In this document: positions 33,589-42,359 of the stretch, piece by piece
Numbering within the stretch: the stretch's first letter is position 1
Layout: each line of letters starts with the position of its first letter
From: Halorubrum sp. JWXQ-INN 858
GTDB taxonomy: Archaea > Halobacteriota > Halobacteria > Halobacteriales > Haloferacaceae
Length of the DNA stretch: 64,000 nt
Direction of reading: 5' to 3'
Assembly: GCF_009806985.1 (NCBI RefSeq)
Contig: NZ_WUAX01000016.1
Location: 494,976 to 558,975, forward strand
The notes under the pieces: model-generated
Database searches by the model: none
What the model saw: only the letters and a program-made list of their open reading frames with translations
Told to the model about the DNA's origin: nothing
Program-made: the position numbers and the translations under genes

Positions 33589-35250
33589 TTACATCATGCC
33601 GCCCATCCCGCCGCCCATGCCGCCCATCCCGCCGCCGGGCGCGCCGCCCTCGTCGCCGTCGCCCGAGGTGGACAGGTCGCCCGCGGCGATGATGTCGTCG
33701 ATCTTTAAGACGAGGTTCGCGGCCTCGGTCGCGGAGGCGATCGCCTGCTCTTTCGCGTGGGCGGTCTCGACGACGCCCGCCTCGAAGGTGTCCTCGACCT
33801 CGCCGGAGAACACGTTGAGCCCGGCGTTCTCCTCGCCGCCCTCGTGGGCCGCGCGGAGGTCGACGAGCAGGTCGATCGAGTCGAGCCCGGCGTTCTCGGC
33901 GAGCACGCGCGGGATCAGTTCGAGCGCGTCGGCGAACGCCTCGACGGCGAGCTGCTCGCGGCCGGAGACGGAGTCCGCGTAGTCGCGGAGTCGGCGGGCG
34001 AGTTCGACCTCGATCGCGCCGCCGCCAGGGAGCGTGCGCCCGTCGGAGACGGTCGTGGCGACGACGTCGATCGCGTCGTTGACGCCGCGCTCGAGCTCGT
34101 CGACCACGTGGTCGGTGGAGCCGTACAGCAGCAGCGTGACGCCGTGAGCGTCCTCGCCTTCGACGTAGAACAGCCCCTCGGCCTCGTCACGCCGGACCGA
34201 GCCGACCGCGAGGTCGTCCGCGGTCAGCGAGTCGAGGTCGGTGACGATGTTCGCGCCGAGCACGTTCTTGAGGAACTTGATGTCGGACTTCTTCGTGCGG
34301 CGGACCGCGAGGATCCCCTCCTTCGCGAGGTAGTGCTGTGCGAGGTCGTCGATCCCCTTCTGACAGAAGACGACGTCCGCGCCGGAGTCGACGATCGCGT
34401 CGACCTTCCCGCGGAGCTGCTGTTCCTCGCTGTCGAGGAACTGCTGGAGCTGGTCGGGCGACTCGATGCTGACCGCGGTGTCGACGTCGGCCTCCTCGAC
34501 CTCGATCGGGTCGTTGAGCAGGAGGACGTTCGCCTCCTCGAAGTCCGTCGGCATGTCGTCGTGGACGGGGTCCTTGTCGATCACCGCGCCCGAGAGGAGC
34601 TCGGACTCGCCGGCCGAGCGGCCGGTGCGGGTCTCGATGTTGAGGTTCTGGAGGTCGACGACGTGCGAGCCGTCGTCGGCCTCGACGGTGACGCCCTGGA
34701 TCGCGCGGACGATGAGGTCCGCGAGGACCTCCTTTTCGAGCTCCGCGCCCTTGCCCGTCATCGACGTCTCGGCGACGTTCATGAGCGTCTCCGTGTCGTC
34801 GGCGTCGACCTCGTGGGCGATGTCGTCGACCTGCTCGCGGGCGTACTCGCTCGCGAGGTGGAAGCCCTTGATGACCGCCGTCGGGTGGATGTCCTGTTCG
34901 AGGAGGTCCTCGGCGTTCTTGAGCAGCTCGCCGGCGATGGCGACGGCGCTCGTCGTGCCGTCGCCCGCCTCGTCCTCCTGGGTCTGGGCGACCTCGACGA
35001 TCATCTCGGCCGTCGGGTTGTCGATGTCCATCTCCTGCAGGATGGTGACGCCGTCGTTCGTGATGGTGACGTCGCCCATCGAATCGACGAGCATCTTGTC
35101 CATCCCCTTCGGCCCGAGCGTCGAGCGGACGGCCTCCGCGACGGCTCGTGCCGCCGAGATGTTGTACTCCTGTGCGTCCTTATCCTGGACACGCTGGGCG
35201 TCCTCGCCCATAATGATCATCGGCTGCCCCTGCTGCATTCGCTGACTCAT
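33589..35250 (-). CDS. ths: Thermosome (group II chaperonin) subunit
   Basis: This 553-residue subunit forms the eight-membered double-ring chaperonin that folds proteins with ATP. Group II signatures are GPKGMDKMLVDSMGDVTITNDGVTIL, AQTQEDEAGDGTTSAVAIAGELL (with Asp nucleotide residues) and the C-terminal LRAAHEGGEENAGLNVFSGEVED. It ends in a Gly-Met-rich tail (GGMGGMGGGMGGMM) that projects into the cavity. The gene is leaderless behind a TATA box at 35274-35284. Haloarchaea often have two or three paralogues, so this is one subunit type. Confidence 0.96.
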   Translation of the reverse strand: MSQRMQQGQPMIIMGEDAQRVQDKDAQEYNISAARAVAEAVRSTLGPKGMDKMLVDSMGDVTITNDGVTILQEMDIDNPTAEMIVEVAQTQEDEAGDGTTSAVAIAGELLKNAEDLLEQDIHPTAVIKGFHLASEYAREQVDDIAHEVDADDTETLMNVAETSMTGKGAELEKEVLADLIVRAIQGVTVEADDGSHVVDLQNLNIETRTGRSAGESELLSGAVIDKDPVHDDMPTDFEEANVLLLNDPIEVEEADVDTAVSIESPDQLQQFLDSEEQQLRGKVDAIVDSGADVVFCQKGIDDLAQHYLAKEGILAVRRTKKSDIKFLKNVLGANIVTDLDSLTADDLAVGSVRRDEAEGLFYVEGEDAHGVTLLLYGSTDHVVDELERGVNDAIDVVATTVSDGRTLPGGGAIEVELARRLRDYADSVSGREQLAVEAFADALELIPRVLAENAGLDSIDLLVDLRAAHEGGEENAGLNVFSGEVEDTFEAGVVETAHAKEQAIASATEAANLVLKIDDIIAAGDLSTSGDGDEGGAPGGGMGGMGGGMGGMM

Positions 35251-35273
35251 ACACTGCCTGATTGATTGTGATT

Positions 35274-35284
35274 CTATATAAAAC
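35274..35284 (-). promoter_or_regulatory. TATA box of the thermosome gene
   Basis: On the minus strand the sequence gttttatatag lies about 26 bases before the ATG at 35250. Chaperonin promoters in haloarchaea are heat-inducible, though no heat-shock element is recognised here. Confidence 0.7.
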
Positions 35285-35426
35285 TTTTGCTGGCGGTCGG
35301 AAGCGGCGGCGCCGCCGGCGGTCGGAGAGGATCGGGAAAACCGTTGGACCGAAGCCTCCTACTCCGAACAGTCACGAGGAGAGTTAACACGGATCTTGGG
35401 ATGGGTCCACGTCGCTGACGGCCGAG

Positions 35427-35435
35427 TTTATATAC
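35427..35435 (+). promoter_or_regulatory. Orphan TATA box
   Basis: The sequence tttatatac lies 25-33 bases before an ATG at 35460. No established gene follows on this strand before 36901, so the transcript would encode only a microprotein or be non-coding. Confidence 0.55.
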
Positions 35436-35459
35436 GGTTTCCAGTGCCGAAGTGTATGT

Positions 35460-35558
35460 ATGATTTCCGACACCGAAAGGGACGTCGCTCATGTCCGTGG
35501 ATCGGCAGGATCAGTCGGGACGGAGGGGACAGAGGGGACAGAGGGGACGGCAGAATAG
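35460..35558 (+). CDS. Possible leaderless 32-residue microprotein
   Basis: The ATG at 35460 opens a 32-residue frame: MISDTERDVAHVRGSAGSVG followed by a Thr-Glu-Gly tandem repeat and TAE. Its acidic composition fits the haloarchaeal proteome, and the TATA box is at the right distance. An overlapping frame from the ATG at 35456 gives a basic 59-residue product, which fits less well. No homology can be claimed. Confidence 0.3.
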   Translation: MISDTERDVAHVRGSAGSVGTEGTEGTEGTAE

Positions 35559-35640
35559 CGGAACGGCAGAACGGCGGAGACGGCGGGAATGGCGGAAAAA
35601 GCCGGCCTCGCAACCGTCCGGTCACGAGACTGTGAGACGA

Positions 35641-35823
35641 CTACTCGGTATCGAGCCACTCGTCGAGTTCGTCGGGCTCGGGGAGATACTCCGAATCCTC
35701 CGCGTCGAGCGTCGGCTCCGGCGGTTCGTCGGCGGCTTCCAGCTCTCGTTCGTTGAGGCGGCTTTCGAGCTGCCGGCGCTTGTTCCTGCCTTTCCGCTCG
35801 CGGCCCGATTTCGTGTCTGGCAT
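35641..35823 (-). CDS. Small acidic-tailed conserved protein, 60 residues
   Basis: This 60-residue protein begins with a basic head (MPDTKSGRERKGRNKRRQLE), followed by a helix and an acidic tail (EPDELDEWLDTE). The strong charge separation suggests interaction with a nucleic acid or a ribosomal partner. Similar short proteins beginning MPDTKxGRERKGxNKR are common in haloarchaea, in my recollection. The ATG at 35823 is preferred to upstream in-frame Met codons, whose sequence overlaps the tRNA gene. Function unknown. Confidence 0.75.
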   Translation of the reverse strand: MPDTKSGRERKGRNKRRQLESRLNERELEAADEPPEPTLDAEDSEYLPEPDELDEWLDTE

Positions 35824-35936
35824 CGTCACCCATGACAACACCACCCATACACATGAATCTTGTGTCGCCTCGTCGATCGGTTCGGGACCCTGACGGCGCG
35901 ACCGGCGCACCGCTAGGCGTCTGATCGTTTCGAGAA

Positions 35937-36018
35937 CGCCAGGAGAGGGATTTGAACCCCCGATCCCGGAAGGGAACACGCTTTCCAGGCGTGCGCCTTA
36001 CCACTCGGCCATCCTGGC
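35937..36018 (-). tRNA. tRNA-Ser(GGA)
   Basis: The minus strand folds into a cloverleaf with a 7-bp acceptor stem (GCCAGGA with TCCTGGC), a D-arm, a 5-bp anticodon stem (CACGC with GCGTG) and loop CTGGAAA, giving anticodon GGA. A long variable arm (about 15 bases) and a T-arm with GGTTCAAATCC follow. The discriminator base is G, as required for serine tRNAs in archaea. No intron is present and CCA is not encoded. Confidence 0.96.
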
Positions 36019-36045
36019 TCGATCGAACGTAATCCGCTGGGACTG

Positions 36046-36327
36046 TTAAGTCCTTCTCTTCGCCACCCGGTGTTCGACCCCGTACGTCACGCCGGCCGAC
36101 CCGACCGCGACGCCGGCGGCGACGACGAACAGCCACGCGTACGCGAAGGGGAGATCACCGTCGAGCAGGAGGTACCCCTGCGCGAGCACGAGGAAGGAGA
36201 ACCCGCCGACGAGCCCCCACAGAACCGCCGACTTCGCTCGGTTCCGGGGCGTCGCCGGAGCGCCCGGCAGGGGGGCGTCGCCCTCGGCGTCCTCGGACCC
36301 ACCCGAACCGTCGGCCCCGGTCGGCAT
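36046..36327 (-). CDS. Small two-helix membrane protein
   Basis: This 93-residue protein has an acidic Gly/Asp-rich head (about 30 residues) and two hydrophobic helices ([22 protein letters not shown] and [23 protein letters not shown]), then a basic C-terminus. It starts at 36327, immediately after the RidA stop codon (TAG then ATG), so the pair is likely co-transcribed and coupled. No family function is known. Confidence 0.78.
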   Translation of the reverse strand: MPTGADGSGGSEDAEGDAPLPGAPATPRNRAKSAVLWGLVGGFSFLVLAQGYLLLDGDLPFAYAWLFVVAAGVAVGSAGVTYGVEHRVAKRRT

Positions 36328-36708
36328 CTACTCCAGGCTGGCGACCGCCTCGATCTCGACGCCGACACCTTTCGGAAGCGCGCCGGCCTGCACGGCCGAC
36401 CGCGCCGGCGGCGACTCGTCGAAGTAGCCCGCGTACGTCTCGTTCATCTCCGCGAAATCGTCGATGTCGGCGAGGAAGACGGTCGTCTTGAGCACGTCCT
36501 CGGGCTCCGCGCCGGCCTCCGCGAGGACGGCCACGAGGTTATCGAGCGCCAGCGCAGTCTGCTCGGCGATCGGCGCGTCGTCGCGGAGCTCACCCTCGGT
36601 GGTCAGCGGGATCTGCCCGGCGGTGAACACGAGGTCGCCGTTCGTCGTCGCCTGGCTGTACGCGCCGACCGCTTCGGGAGCGGCGTCCGTGTGAACGATC
36701 TCTTTCAT
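36328..36708 (-). CDS. ridA: RidA family enamine/imine deaminase
   Basis: This 126-residue protein is a RidA/YjgF homologue that hydrolyses reactive 2-aminoacrylate and related imines formed by pyridoxal-phosphate enzymes. Hallmarks are [47 protein letters not shown], the substrate-binding Arg in [24 protein letters not shown]. The length is standard. The start ATG 36708 ([14 protein letters not shown]) follows 192 bases of upstream sequence. It precedes the two-helix membrane protein gene. Confidence 0.94.
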   Translation of the reverse strand: MKEIVHTDAAPEAVGAYSQATTNGDLVFTAGQIPLTTEGELRDDAPIAEQTALALDNLVAVLAEAGAEPEDVLKTTVFLADIDDFAEMNETYAGYFDESPPARSAVQAGALPKGVGVEIEAVASLE

Positions 36709-36769
36709 GCGACGACCTGGTCCGCGGGGACACTTAAGTGTGCGCGAGACGGCCACGCCCACGCACCGT

Positions 36770-36866
36770 CCTTCGTCCCGGGTGGCCTTCGTCCCGGGTG
36801 GCCTTCGTCCCGGGTCCTCCTCGTCCCGGATCCCCTTCGCCCTGGGTCTCCCTCGTCCCGGATCCC
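36770..36866 (+). repeat. Degenerate 16-17 base tandem repeat
   Basis: About six units with the core cttcgtcccggg or cctcgtcccgga run through the space between the divergent ridA and carS genes. Two exact 16-base units (36770-36785, 36786-36801) come first and later ones are degenerate. The array lies upstream of both genes, unlike most others in the window, which follow stop codons. Confidence 0.8.
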
Positions 36867-36900
36867 TCCCTTATTAAACCCTCACGGCCCTCGCCGACGT

Positions 36901-37443
36901 ATGATCGGTTCGCTCGTTGCGACGGCGTTCTGGGCGATGCTGCCAGCGTACGTCCCCAACAACTTCGCGGTGCTCGCGGGCGGCGGTCGCCCGATCGACG
37001 GCGGCAGGAAGTGGAACGGCAGCCGGGTCCTCGGCGACGGGAAGACGTGGCGCGGCACCGCCGTCGGCACCGCGGCCGGGTTGGCCATCGCGCTCGGGCT
37101 CAACGCGCTCAACGAGCCGATAAGCGGCGCGCTCGGCGTGGAGCTCCCCGCTTTCGAGCTTCACGCGGCGCTCGCGCTCGCGTTCGGGGCCATGCTCGGC
37201 GACATCGGCGCGTCGTTCGTCAAGCGGCGGTCGGGCCGCGAGCGCGGCGCGGCCTTCCCCGGGCTCGACCAGCTGGACTTCGTCGTCGGCGCGCTGCTTT
37301 CGGCGTTCATCGTCGCCCCCGGCTGGGCCCTCGGCGTGTTCACCCTCCCGGTCCTCGCCGTGATCCTCGTGATGACGCCCGTGCTCCACGTGACGACGAA
37401 CGTCGTCGCCTACAAGCTGGGGCTCAAGAACGAACCCTGGTAG
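36901..37443 (+). CDS. carS: CDP-archaeol synthase
   Basis: This 180-residue integral membrane enzyme activates 2,3-bis-geranylgeranyl glycerol phosphate with CTP, a committed step of archaeal polar lipid synthesis. The start [52 protein letters not shown] is diagnostic: the PxxxPNxxAxLxGGGxPIDxG and GDGKTxRG motifs define CarS (DUF46). Later come [35 protein letters not shown], the CDP-alcohol binding part. Five helices are seen. The ATG is at 36901. Confidence 0.95.
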   Translation: MIGSLVATAFWAMLPAYVPNNFAVLAGGGRPIDGGRKWNGSRVLGDGKTWRGTAVGTAAGLAIALGLNALNEPISGALGVELPAFELHAALALAFGAMLGDIGASFVKRRSGRERGAAFPGLDQLDFVVGALLSAFIVAPGWALGVFTLPVLAVILVMTPVLHVTTNVVAYKLGLKNEPW

Positions 37444-37569
37444 GAAACGAACCCCTCAGAAGACGACGCCGACCGAACGGGAAGGACGGCGTCGACCGAA
37501 CGCCGCGGCCGACGGTCGAGCGGCGGCGTCTGACGTAAGAACTAATGTTCACTCGCGGCTGATCGGTGT

Positions 37570-37923
37570 ATGGGCATCATGAGCAAGATCCTCGGCGGGG
37601 GCGGAAACCGGTCGGTCGACGACTACGTCGAGCTCGACATGGACGACTTCGCCGAGGCGAGCGCCGAAACGGGAATGCGGGTACACATCGCCGAGATCGG
37701 CGACCAGAGCGACGTCATCCCGATCAAGGACGCCGTCTACGACGGCGACTTCGTCATCGCGGACATCACCCGCCACTCGACGTCCGACCGGACCGTCGAA
37801 CACATCATCGACGAGCTCCGCCAGGTCGCCCGCGAGGTCGACGGCGACATCGTCCAGAAGGGCGACGACCAGATCGTGTTGGCCCCGACGGGCGTACGGA
37901 TCTCCCGCGAGAAGCTCTCGTAG
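37570..37923 (+). CDS. sepF: Cell division protein SepF
   Basis: This 117-residue protein is the archaeal membrane anchor of FtsZ. Its first 12 residues (MGIMSKILGGGG) form a membrane-targeting amphipathic helix, and the SepF domain follows (about residues 35-113): MRVHIAEIGDQSDVIPIKDAVYDGDFVIADITRH, EVDGDIVQKGDDQIVLAPTGVRISREKL. The length and the domain match haloarchaeal SepF, which is required for division. It may share a transcript with azf, which starts 96 bases later. Confidence 0.93.
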   Translation: MGIMSKILGGGGNRSVDDYVELDMDDFAEASAETGMRVHIAEIGDQSDVIPIKDAVYDGDFVIADITRHSTSDRTVEHIIDELRQVAREVDGDIVQKGDDQIVLAPTGVRISREKLS

Positions 37924-38019
37924 GGCGTACCAGCACCCCTCGACCCTCTCGAGCCGCCGCTCCACGCCTCGGGGGTGAACCGTGCGATATATGCCCGTCT
38001 CGCGCCCACTGTCGGACGA

Positions 38020-38838
38020 ATGGACGAGCCGGTCCTGCTCACGGGCGCTGGTGGACGGGTGGGTCAGGCCATCCTCCGCGGCATCGGCGACGACTACGAG
38101 TGGCGACTCCTCGACCGCGAGCCGCTGCCGGCGGCGAAGGTCCCCGACGGCGTCACCGACGCGGACCGCCACGTCGCGGACATCACGGACGCCGACGCCG
38201 TCCGCGAGGCGGTCCGCGGCGTCGGGGCCGTGATCCACCTCGCGGGCGACCCGCGGAAGACCGCGCCGTGGGACTCGGTCCTCCGGAACAACATCGACGG
38301 GACCCAAGTCGTGATGCGGGCGGCCGCCGAGGCCGGCGTCCGGAAGTTCGCGTTCGCCTCCTCGAACCACGCCGTCGGCGGCTACGAGACCGACGAGCGC
38401 GTCCCCCAGCTGTACCGCACGGGGGACGACTACCGGCTCGACGGCACCGAACTCCCCCGCCCGGGCAACCTCTACGGCGTCTCGAAGGCGACCGGCGAGT
38501 TCCTCGGCCGCTTCTATCACGACGAGTTCGACATGAGCGTCGTCTGCGTCCGCATCGGGAACCTCACGGAGGGCCACCCGCCGCGCGAGTACGAGCGCGG
38601 CCAGGCGATGTGGCTCTCACACCGCGACTGTGCGCACCTCTTCGACCGGAGTCTCCGCGCCGACTACGGCTTCGAGGTCGTGTACGGCATCTCCGACAAC
38701 GACCGGAAGTACTACTCCATCGACCGCGCCCGCGACGTGTTGGGGTACGACCCGCGCGACAACTCCGCGGACTACACCTTCGAGGGCGAGCCGAAGCCCG
38801 GAACCGACGCCGCGCTGCCCGACGACCGACCCGTATAG
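38020..38838 (+). CDS. azf: NAD+-dependent glucose-6-phosphate dehydrogenase (Azf)
   Basis: This 272-residue short-chain-type dehydrogenase closely resembles Haloferax Azf, which oxidises glucose-6-phosphate in the oxidative pentose phosphate pathway of haloarchaea. The NAD-binding motif is GAGGRVG (residues 9-15), the active-site Tyr152 and Lys156 are in LYGVSKATGE, and ASSNHAVGGYETD supplies the Ser. YGISDNDRKYYSIDRARDVLGYDP is highly similar to known Azf. The start at 38020 (MDEPVLLTGAGG) follows from alignment. Confidence 0.9.
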   Translation: MDEPVLLTGAGGRVGQAILRGIGDDYEWRLLDREPLPAAKVPDGVTDADRHVADITDADAVREAVRGVGAVIHLAGDPRKTAPWDSVLRNNIDGTQVVMRAAAEAGVRKFAFASSNHAVGGYETDERVPQLYRTGDDYRLDGTELPRPGNLYGVSKATGEFLGRFYHDEFDMSVVCVRIGNLTEGHPPREYERGQAMWLSHRDCAHLFDRSLRADYGFEVVYGISDNDRKYYSIDRARDVLGYDPRDNSADYTFEGEPKPGTDAALPDDRPV

Positions 38839-38915
38839 GTCGGCGGCGCTCGGCTCCCTCCCCGCGGCCGGTCCGCCGTTCGCGCACGGCTCCCTCGCCA
38901 CGAGCCCGCCCGCGA

Positions 38916-39596
38916 TCAGAAGAGGTCGTCGACGTCGCGCCGCTTCCGCCGTTCGCGCTCGACGTGGTCCGCGAGCCGCGCGGCGATCTGCGGGCGCGCA
39001 TCGGGCGTCCTGACGAACGCGAACAGCAGCTCCGCGAACCGCGTTCGCCCGGTTCCACGCTCCTCCCGTGCGAGCCGCGCGGCCGCCTCGAAGAGGCCGT
39101 CGCCGTCGGGATCCCTCGCAGCGTCGACCCCGACGGTCGCCGCGAGCGCCGGCGCGAGCGCGAGCGTCGCCTCGAAGTCGAGGTCGTCGAAGCCGACGGC
39201 GACGCCATCGATCCGGAGGGTCGGCGGCCGGGCCCGCTCGATCCGTTCGGGGTCCGCCGCCAGCCGCCGACACCACCGTCGGATCGGGGCGAGCGCGAGC
39301 CCCCGCCGCGTCGGGCCGAGGTCGTCGAGGTAGCCGGCCGCCCCGACTCCGCAGCCGACCGCGCCGGCGTAATTCCCCGATCGAGCGTGGTGTGTCGCGG
39401 CCGCGAACTGGATCAACCCGTGAAGGAGCCGCTCGTCCGCGCCCCCGTCGAGCGGGAGCCACGCCGCCTCCCACGGCTCGTGAGCCGCGAGCCAGTGGCC
39501 CTCGTTGAACAGCGCGACGCCGGCGCGGAGTGCCGCGTCGACGTCCGGGGGAACCCCTTCGCTTCCGGTGGAACCGCCCGTCCCGTCGGCGGTCAC
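38916..39596 (-). CDS. DUF309 domain protein
   Basis: This 226-residue protein has an N-terminal DUF309 domain (residues about 18-90): ALRAGVALFNEGHWLAAHEPWEAAWLPL and LLHGLIQFAAATHHA. The LFNxGxxxxAHExWE motif, with its conserved His, Glu and Trp, is the family signature. The fold is helical and the function unknown. The C-terminal part is not recognised but contains a second helical region rich in Arg. No ATG is available near the start; GTG at 39596 is assumed, and the frame remains open upstream over a Gly/Thr-rich stretch without start codons. Confidence 0.8.
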   Translation of the reverse strand: MTADGTGGSTGSEGVPPDVDAALRAGVALFNEGHWLAAHEPWEAAWLPLDGGADERLLHGLIQFAAATHHARSGNYAGAVGCGVGAAGYLDDLGPTRRGLALAPIRRWCRRLAADPERIERARPPTLRIDGVAVGFDDLDFEATLALAPALAATVGVDAARDPDGDGLFEAAARLAREERGTGRTRFAELLFAFVRTPDARPQIAARLADHVERERRKRRDVDDLF

Positions 39597-39773
39597 GACG
39601 TCCTCCGTGGACGTGCCCGTGTCCGTGTCCGTACCCGTGCCCGCGGGCCGGCTCGGCGGTCGGTCGGAGCCGCCGGTACCGCCCCGTTCCGGCGGTTCGT
39701 GGTGATCCGTGCGCTCATGGGGTGTCGTGGTCGTGCGGACGAAAAAGCGGTTCGGCGGGCGGGGACGTGGCCG

Positions 39774-40637
39774 CTACTCCAGGAGGTCGACGAGCTCGTT
39801 CACGTCGTCGACGATTGCGTCGGCCGGGACCGCCGCGAAGGCCCGACGGCCCGACTCGCCGGTCAGCCCTCCGGTGAGGACGCCGATCCCGTAGTAGACG
39901 CGCGACTCGTCGTCCGCGTCGGCGTTGCGGGCGGTGCGCACGTCGTCGAGGGTGTCGCCCGCGAACGCGACCCGCTCGGCGTCGAACCGCTCCGCGAGCG
40001 TCACGAGCGCCCGTGGGTGGGGTTTCCCCTCCTCCCAGTCGTCCATGGTGAACCGGTGGTCGGCGGCGACGTCGAGCCCGACCCGGTCGAGCGCGATCTC
40101 GGCCTCGGCCGCGGGCCGCCCGGTCAGGACGCCGACGTCGAAGCGGTCCGTCAGGTCGTCGATCGTCGCCGGCTCGACCAGCACCGGCTCGTCGTGGATG
40201 TATCCCGCCGTCTCGAACGGCGGCTCGCCGCCCTCGAGGTCGCGGTACAGGTCAGCACCGAGGTACAGCGCCTGGAACACGTCGCGAAGCCGTTCGGTGT
40301 CCCACTGGTCGCGGACGCGCGCTTGCGAGACGCTCGGGAGGTCGGCGACGACGCGCTTGGCCGCGTCCAGCCCGCCCCCGTGGTCGGCGACGGCGTCGGT
40401 GAACGCGTCGACCTCCATGCGGAGCCCCTCGCGGCGCGCCAACACGTACAGCGCGGCGGCGTACGTCAGCTCCCAGTCGTTGTTGAACCCGCCGGCGTCC
40501 TTGAACGACTGGACCGCGTCGCGGTCGATCGTCTTGCCACAGACGCGTTCGATCGATTCGAGGATCGCCCGGCGATAGGAGTCCGCGACGTCTACCAACA
40601 CGCCGTCGATGTCGAGGACGACTGCGTCGACCTGCAT
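39774..40637 (-). CDS. HAD superfamily phosphatase (TIGR01548-like)
   Basis: This 287-residue hydrolase has the HAD motifs: [12 protein letters not shown] (residues 6-16), [17 protein letters not shown] around GKPHPRAL, and [20 protein letters not shown] large cap domain (about residues 25-150) carries [28 protein letters not shown], the pattern of the haloarchaeal TIGR01548 family, which has been proposed to act on phosphorylated sugars or histidinol phosphate. Substrate is not established. The start ATG 40637 ([14 protein letters not shown]) leaves two residues before the hydrophobic strand. Confidence 0.87.
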   Translation of the reverse strand: MQVDAVVLDIDGVLVDVADSYRRAILESIERVCGKTIDRDAVQSFKDAGGFNNDWELTYAAALYVLARREGLRMEVDAFTDAVADHGGGLDAAKRVVADLPSVSQARVRDQWDTERLRDVFQALYLGADLYRDLEGGEPPFETAGYIHDEPVLVEPATIDDLTDRFDVGVLTGRPAAEAEIALDRVGLDVAADHRFTMDDWEEGKPHPRALVTLAERFDAERVAFAGDTLDDVRTARNADADDESRVYYGIGVLTGGLTGESGRRAFAAVPADAIVDDVNELVDLLE

Positions 40638-40687
40638 ATACGCCTTGGGCGACGGGAAGCGGAAAGAACGTTCCGGGTCGGACGCGG

Positions 40688-41380
40688 CTAGCGGTTCCCG
40701 GGATCGTCCGCCGAGCCCGATTCCCGTGAGCCCGACCTGGACCGCGACCCCTCCGCACCGGGCACGCCGCCCGCACCACGCCCGGATCCCTGACGCCCGG
40801 AGCGCGCGATGAACAGCGTCTCGCCCGGGACCGACCGCCGCCGAACCGGGACCGTCGGCTCCTCGAACCCGAGCGTCGTGAACAGGCAGGCGGCGTCGAG
40901 CCGGTCCGCGAGCGCGACGGTCGGGCGCTGGAGCTCGGCCGGGAGGTTGCAGGCGTAGACGGCGTCGATCCCGGAGGGTGCGCCCCCCTCTCCTGAGTCC
41001 GGGCCCTCACCGACAAGGACCGTCGCGAGCGGGTCCGGGTCGTCCGCGAGCGCGACGACGTCTCCTCGGCGTAGTCGCAGCGACCCCGATCGGTCACCGT
41101 CGGTGTCGGCGGTGTCGGCGGTATCGGCGGTGTCGGCGGTGTCGACGGTGTCGGCGGTGTCGGCGGCGTCGGCGGCGTCGGCGGCGTCCACCGTGCCGGC
41201 GGCGTCCACCGCGTCGACCGTTTCGGCCGCGTCGATCTCGATCACGTCGATCGCGACGACGTGTCGTCCCCTGGTCGCGAGGGCGCAAGCCACGCCGGGG
41301 CGGTTGCCGACGCCGACCTCGAGGAGCCGGTCGAAGGCGGCGAGTTCGTCGACGAGCGCGCGACGCGATGGGGATACCAC
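40688..41380 (-). CDS. UPF0146 family protein with low-complexity insertion
   Basis: This protein of about 230 residues matches UPF0146, a small Rossmann-like family with methyltransferase-like N-terminal motif ([28 protein letters not shown]). Residues about 49-97 are an insertion of Ala/Asp/Thr/Val triplets ([12 protein letters not shown]), encoded by 9-base repeats, between the first beta strands. After it the normal fold resumes with [35 protein letters not shown] and [10 protein letters not shown]. Usual family length is near 140; here the insert and a C-terminal Gly/Arg tail account for the excess. GTG at 41380 is the assumed start, next to the divergent archaemetzincin promoter. Confidence 0.82.
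   Translation of the reverse strand: MVSPSRRALVDELAAFDRLLEVGVGNRPGVACALATRGRHVVAIDVIEIDAAETVDAVDAAGTVDAADAADAADTADTVDTADTADTADTADTDGDRSGSLRLRRGDVVALADDPDPLATVLVGEGPDSGEGGAPSGIDAVYACNLPAELQRPTVALADRLDAACLFTTLGFEEPTVPVRRRSVPGETLFIARSGRQGSGRGAGGVPGAEGSRSRSGSRESGSADDPGNR
41097..41216 (-). repeat. In-frame 9-base repeat inside the UPF0146 gene
   Basis: About thirteen imperfect units with the plus-strand core gtcggcggt run from 41097 to 41216, within the coding sequence. They encode the Asp-Thr-Ala insertion, and the length is a multiple of three. Confidence 0.85.
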
Positions 41381-41388
41381 GGCGGGGG

Positions 41389-41397
41389 GTTTATGAG
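41389..41397 (+). promoter_or_regulatory. TATA box of archaemetzincin
   Basis: The sequence ggtttatga centres 27 bases before the ATG at 41420 and overlaps the upstream edge of the UPF0146 gene (GTG at 41380). The two divergent promoters therefore lie on top of each other. Confidence 0.5.
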
Positions 41398-41419
41398 CGC
41401 CGCGGTCAAAAGCGGTTCC

Positions 41420-41941
41420 ATGCTCGTGGACATCGTTCCGGTCGGGGAGGTCTCCCCGCGCGTGAAACGGGAGGCTTCCGGCGCGTTGCGGTCGGTGTAC
41501 GACTGCGACGTCACGGTCCACGACGACCAGCCGGTCCCCGAGACCGCCTACGACGAGGGGCGGGGACAGTACCGCGCCGAGGAGCTGATCGAGACGGTCA
41601 GCCGGGTCGGCACCGGCGAGAAGAACATCGGGATCACGCCCCGGGACCTCTACTACCGGCGGCGCAACTACGTGTTCGGGCTCGCGTACCTCAACGGCAA
41701 CGGCTCCGTCATCTCCACGCATCGCCTCCAGACCTCCTCTGACGGCGGTATCTCGACGAAGCCCGCCGCCGACGTCTTCGCGGACCGCGTCCGCAAGGAG
41801 GTGGTCCACGAGATCGGCCACACCCTCGGACTGGAACACTGTGACAACTCCAAATGCGTGATGTCCTTCTCCCCGACCGTCCGCGAGGTCGACGTCAAAG
41901 AGGAGAACCTCTGTGGCTCCTGCTCCCGACTGGTCCGCTGA
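41420..41941 (+). CDS. amzA: Archaemetzincin (M54 metallopeptidase)
   Basis: This 173-residue zinc peptidase has the gluzincin/metzincin motif HEIGHTLGLEH with H130, E131, H134 and H140, and next to it CDNSKCVM (C141, C146), whose cysteines bind a second, structural zinc together with C(G)SC near the C-terminus. The Met of CVM provides the Met-turn. Domain length is standard. The start MLVDIVPVGEVSPRVKREAS agrees with homologues; a longer in-frame start would add eight residues overlapping the TATA box. Confidence 0.94.
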   Translation: MLVDIVPVGEVSPRVKREASGALRSVYDCDVTVHDDQPVPETAYDEGRGQYRAEELIETVSRVGTGEKNIGITPRDLYYRRRNYVFGLAYLNGNGSVISTHRLQTSSDGGISTKPAADVFADRVRKEVVHEIGHTLGLEHCDNSKCVMSFSPTVREVDVKEENLCGSCSRLVR

Positions 41942-41995
41942 CCCGCCGTTTCGACCGCCGGTAGACGTAAACCCCGGCCGGTCCATACCCCATCT

Positions 41996-42295
41996 ATGGC
42001 CGCGAAGCCGGAGTACCGCGACCGTCCCGACGTCGAGGTCGCCCTGCTCGACGCGCTCGTCGACCGCGGGGGCGAGGGGATGACCGTCCTGGAGCTCCGA
42101 GCGGTCGTCGACGCCGACATCGACGCGATAGAGGAGGCGCTCTCCGCGCTGAAGGCGGACTCGCTGATCACGGTTGAGAGCGACGACCGGGTCCGCGTCT
42201 ACCCACACGACCGGGTCGTCCCCGACCCGGAGGCCGACGGGGGACGAACCGACCGGGGGATCGTCGACGTCCTCCGGGAGCGGCTCGGGCTCTGA
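41996..42295 (+). CDS. Small winged-helix protein (DUF6432-like)
   Basis: This 99-residue protein has a winged-helix fold throughout residues 10-75: YRDRPDVEVALLDALVDRGGEGMTVLELRAVVDADIDAIEEALSALKADSLITVESDDRVRVYPHDRVV. It resembles a haloarchaeal DUF6432 family in my recollection. It probably binds DNA, but no regulon can be inferred. It lies between the archaemetzincin and the YgfZ gene, 54 bases after the former. Confidence 0.8.
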   Translation: MAAKPEYRDRPDVEVALLDALVDRGGEGMTVLELRAVVDADIDAIEEALSALKADSLITVESDDRVRVYPHDRVVPDPEADGGRTDRGIVDVLRERLGL

Positions 42296-42359
42296 GGGCC
42301 CGAAGCCGGCCGGGTCCGCTTTCAGCGTCCTTTTGACGCTGCCGCCACTCCGTACGGGC

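Larger units (their letters stand above)
35285..35640. other. Intergenic stretch with promoter and small repeats
   Basis: This 356-base stretch has no long gene. It holds a strong TATA box (tttatatac, 35427-35435), a possible leaderless microprotein beginning at 35460, and tandem 9-base units (acagagggg) at about 35529-35550. Confidence 0.5.

Noticed and set aside
35456..35635. A 59-residue basic frame at the orphan promoter
   Set aside because: It overlaps the more acidic 32-residue frame and is less like haloarchaeal proteins; kept only as an alternative.
37566..40691. A plus-strand open frame of 1041 codons
   Set aside because: It overlaps sepF and azf in another frame and runs antisense to the DUF309 and HAD genes; its composition is Arg-rich and unlike real haloarchaeal proteins.
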